Source: an uncultured Oscillospiraceae bacterium (GTDB taxonomy: Bacteria; Bacillota; Clostridia; Oscillospirales; Oscillospiraceae). Taken from it: a stretch of DNA of 7,062 nt. The stretch lies in NCBI GenBank assembly GCA_947631805.1, contig CANRNA010000088.1, positions 1 through 7,062 on the forward strand, in the 5' to 3' direction. Numbering within the stretch: position 1 is the first letter of the stretch; the number at the start of each line of letters is the position of its first letter. Positions 5,301 through 7,062 of this stretch are shown one piece after another. Under the pieces are notes generated by a model. The model was given only the letters and a program-made list of their open reading frames with translations. It did no database searches and was not told the origin of the DNA. The position numbers and the translations under genes were made by a program.

Positions 5301-6995
5301 TCAGGCCATGCGCCCGTAATTGCCGTACCGCCAGGTCATGCGCTGGCCGTACTGTATCTGATAGCCGTTATATCCCGTCTCGTTGGTGAAGTTGGGGTCG
5401 AACACCCAGGTGGTCCCGCCCAGCACCAGCTCGGTCCAGCCGTGGTCGTTATACGTGCCCCGGGAGTTCATCACGCCGCCCTCCACAAAATAGACCTCGT
5501 AGCCCAGCATCTTGGCCATCTGGTAGAAGGTGCTGGCCATCACATAGCAGTTGCCGGTGCGGTTGCGAAAGCCGTAATCGGCGTAAAACTCCGTGTGCAC
5601 AGAGCCGGAGGACGCCCGCAGCGCCCGGTAGGAATAGGGTATCCCCGCCGACCAGTTGAAGGCCGCCCGCAGGCTCCAGCCCACCTGGTCCAGCACCCGG
5701 ACGGCCTGGCGGCCCGCGGCGGTGACATAGCCCTCTATGACGCCCTCGCCGTTGACGTGATAGCTCCTGCCCAGAAGGGTCACGTCGCTGTTGGTGATGA
5801 GCGCGCCGTTGCCTCCGAACATGTACATCTCGCCGTTTATGTAGGTCTGGCGGGTGGCCATGGCCCCGTAGGTGCCGTCATGGTGCTCGTTGAAATGGTA
5901 CGTGACTCCGTCGATGACCCGGGTGCCCACGGCCATCTTCCCGTCCTCGTCCATATAGAACCGATTGGCCCCGTCGTTGAGCCAGCCGGTGGTCATGACC
6001 CCGTCGGAGCCGAAGTGATACCAGCTCCCGCCGATGGTCCGCCAGCCGGTGACCACGGCGCCGTAGGTGCCGTCGTGCTTCTCGCTGAGATAGTAGGTCT
6101 TCCCCTCTATCTCCTGGAAGCCCGCCAGCATCCGGCCGTCCTCACCCAGATAGCAGCGGTTCTTTCCGTCCATCTGCCAGGCTGCCTTGACCATGGGCCC
6201 CTGGGCGCTGAAATAATACCAGGGCCCTTCCACGCTCCGCCAGCCGGTGACCATGGCGCCGAAGGTGCCGTCGTGCTTCTCGTTGAGGTAATAGGTGCCG
6301 TCGTCCAGCTCCAGGAACCCGGACATCATCCGGCCCGCCTCGTTCAGATAGCAGCGGCTCTTTCCGTCCATCTGCCAGCAGGACACGGCCATGGCCCCGT
6401 CCGCGCCGAAGAAGTACCAGTCGCCGCTCACATACCGCCAGCCGGTGAGCATGGCCCCGAAGGTGCCGTTGTGGCTCTCGTTGAAGTAATACGTCACGCC
6501 CCCTATCTCCCGCAGGCCGGAGGCCATCTTCCCGTCCGCGCCCACATAATAGCGGCTGGCGCCGTCCTGTATCCACTGGTCGGCCAGCATAGCGCCGCCC
6601 TTATAGTAATACCACGCGCCGCCGATGGAGTGCCAGCCGTCCTTCCGCGCGGGAGCGGGGGCGGGGGTGCTGGTGTCGGTGGGGGACATATCCTCCGGCT
6701 TGGGCGTCTCCGCGGGAGCGGGGGTGCCGGTATCGGTAGGGCTGTCCTCCTCCGGGGCGGGGGTCGGGGTGGGGGCGGCGACCGCCGCGTCGGTAGAGGT
6801 GGCGCCGTCCTCCTGGGCCGCCGCGTCCGACACAGGCGGCTCGCCAGGCATCTCGGCCGGGACGGCGTCGCTCTCTTCCTCTGTCAGTACGGGCACATCC
6901 GTCTCCGGAGCCTCCTCCGACTGGGCAAAAACCGCCGTGCCCAGAGACAGGACCAGCGCCACGGCCAGCAGCAAGCTCAATATCTGTCTTTTCAT
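5301..6995 (-). CDS. Secreted wall-binding repeat protein with C-terminal transglutaminase-like domain
   Basis: The 564-residue protein has a signal peptide (about 1-24, cleavage near VFAQ). A disordered Pro/Thr/Glu/Ala linker (25-118) contains two similar blocks based on SPTDTGTPAPAE and SPTDTSTPAPAP. Choline-binding-like wall repeats (CW_binding_1 type, GW-x(5)-G-x-WYYF-x(3)-GxM) span about 120-420. The last 140 or so residues form a transglutaminase-like domain with a plausible triad: Cys483 in RTGNCYVMASTFYQMAKMLG, His518 in NDHGWTELVL and Asp533 in WVFDPNF. Such domains act as transglutaminases, proteases or peptide hydrolases, and the reaction here is not determined. The repeats would hold the enzyme on a wall polymer. 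AGGAGG (7003-7008) sits 7 nt before the ATG. It is the first gene of the operon, 20 nt ahead of the acidic secreted protein. All three putative catalytic residues are present. Confidence 0.92.
   Translation of the reverse strand: MKRQILSLLLAVALVLSLGTAVFAQSEEAPETDVPVLTEEESDAVPAEMPGEPPVSDAAAQEDGATSTDAAVAAPTPTPAPEEDSPTDTGTPAPAETPKPEDMSPTDTSTPAPAPARKDGWHSIGGAWYYYKGGAMLADQWIQDGASRYYVGADGKMASGLREIGGVTYYFNESHNGTFGAMLTGWRYVSGDWYFFGADGAMAVSCWQMDGKSRCYLNEAGRMMSGFLELDDGTYYLNEKHDGTFGAMVTGWRSVEGPWYYFSAQGPMVKAAWQMDGKNRCYLGEDGRMLAGFQEIEGKTYYLSEKHDGTYGAVVTGWRTIGGSWYHFGSDGVMTTGWLNDGANRFYMDEDGKMAVGTRVIDGVTYHFNEHHDGTYGAMATRQTYINGEMYMFGGNGALITNSDVTLLGRSYHVNGEGVIEGYVTAAGRQAVRVLDQVGWSLRAAFNWSAGIPYSYRALRASSGSVHTEFYADYGFRNRTGNCYVMASTFYQMAKMLGYEVYFVEGGVMNSRGTYNDHGWTELVLGGTTWVFDPNFTNETGYNGYQIQYGQRMTWRYGNYGRMA
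5850..6635 (-). repeat. Tandem 198-bp (66-residue) coding repeats for wall-binding modules
   Basis: Within the wall-binding gene, long units begin at residues 121, 185, 251 and 317, with a degenerate fifth at about 382. Spacing is 64, 66, 66 and 65 residues. At DNA level the block beginning CAGCCGGTGA recurs at 6043, 6241 and 6439, exactly 198 bp apart, with long nearly identical stretches. Each unit combines a GW-type module with a second DG-x-x-R-x-Y module ending in a NE-x-HDGT-x-GAM connector. The near identity suggests recent duplication or gene conversion, and the copy number may vary among strains. Confidence 0.88.
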
Positions 6996-7046
6996 GTATA
7001 TTCCTCCTGCGGCGCCTTCCCGAGGGAAAAACGCACAAACATAACA

Positions 7047-7052
7047 ATTATA
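7047..7052 (-). promoter_or_regulatory. -10 box of the surface operon promoter
   Basis: A perfect TATAAT reads on the minus strand at 7052-7047, about 52 nt before the start codon of the wall-binding protein and within an AT-rich stretch. The matching -35 would lie beyond the right edge of the window, so only half of the promoter can be seen. The expected start is near 7040, giving a leader of about 45 nt that contains the AGGAGG site at 7003-7008. Confidence 0.6.
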
Positions 7053-7062
7053 TACTATATAC

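Noticed and set aside
3592..5319. Very long plus-strand open frame (575 codons) opposite the acyltransferase and the acidic secreted protein
   Set aside because: Its translation is rich in His, Gln, Arg and Pro with no domain or hydrophobic pattern, while the minus strand encodes a clear membrane enzyme and a signal-peptide protein with proper ribosome binding sites. It is a shadow frame caused by high GC.

Overview
The window is high-GC, densely coded DNA from a member of the Bacillota. An FMN-riboswitch-controlled RibU, strong GGAGG ribosome binding sites, sigma-A-type promoters, an ECF sigma factor paired with a membrane partner, and a secreted protein with choline-binding-like wall repeats together suggest a gut-type clostridium, perhaps Oscillospiraceae. 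That placement is inference from gene content and codon use, not a database match.

Layout. Positions 1-1351 (minus strand) hold an ECF sigma factor followed by an overlapping gene for a single-pass membrane protein, probably its anti-sigma or regulatory partner, which runs off the left edge. A 193-bp divergent intergenic region (1352-1544) carries a good plus-strand promoter with an inverted repeat across its -10 and start point, and two short palindromes on the sigma side. Positions 1545-2579 (plus) encode a PLP-dependent low-specificity threonine aldolase-type enzyme. A second promoter (2588-2616) then drives an FMN riboswitch (2642-2757). A leader hairpin follows that can mask part of the Shine-Dalgarno site, and then ribU (2881-3564), the riboflavin-binding S component of an ECF transporter. 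A strong GC hairpin at 3582-3606, with T-rich sequence on both sides, separates ribU from the convergent genes.

Positions 6995-3625 (minus) form a tight three-gene operon with gaps of 20 and 15 nt. Its -10 box is at the right edge of the window. In transcription order it encodes: a secreted protein with wall-binding repeats and a C-terminal transglutaminase-like domain with a visible Cys-His-Asp triad; a small, very acidic secreted protein with an Ala-rich helix, a Thr run and an unusual Cys-containing C-terminal tail; and a membrane acyltransferase of the acyltransferase-3 family. All three act at or outside the membrane, so the operon looks like a cell-surface modification module. This operon is the least ordinary part of the window. 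The rest consists of recognisable regulatory and metabolic genes. I saw no tRNA, rRNA, CRISPR array, insertion sequence or phage gene.
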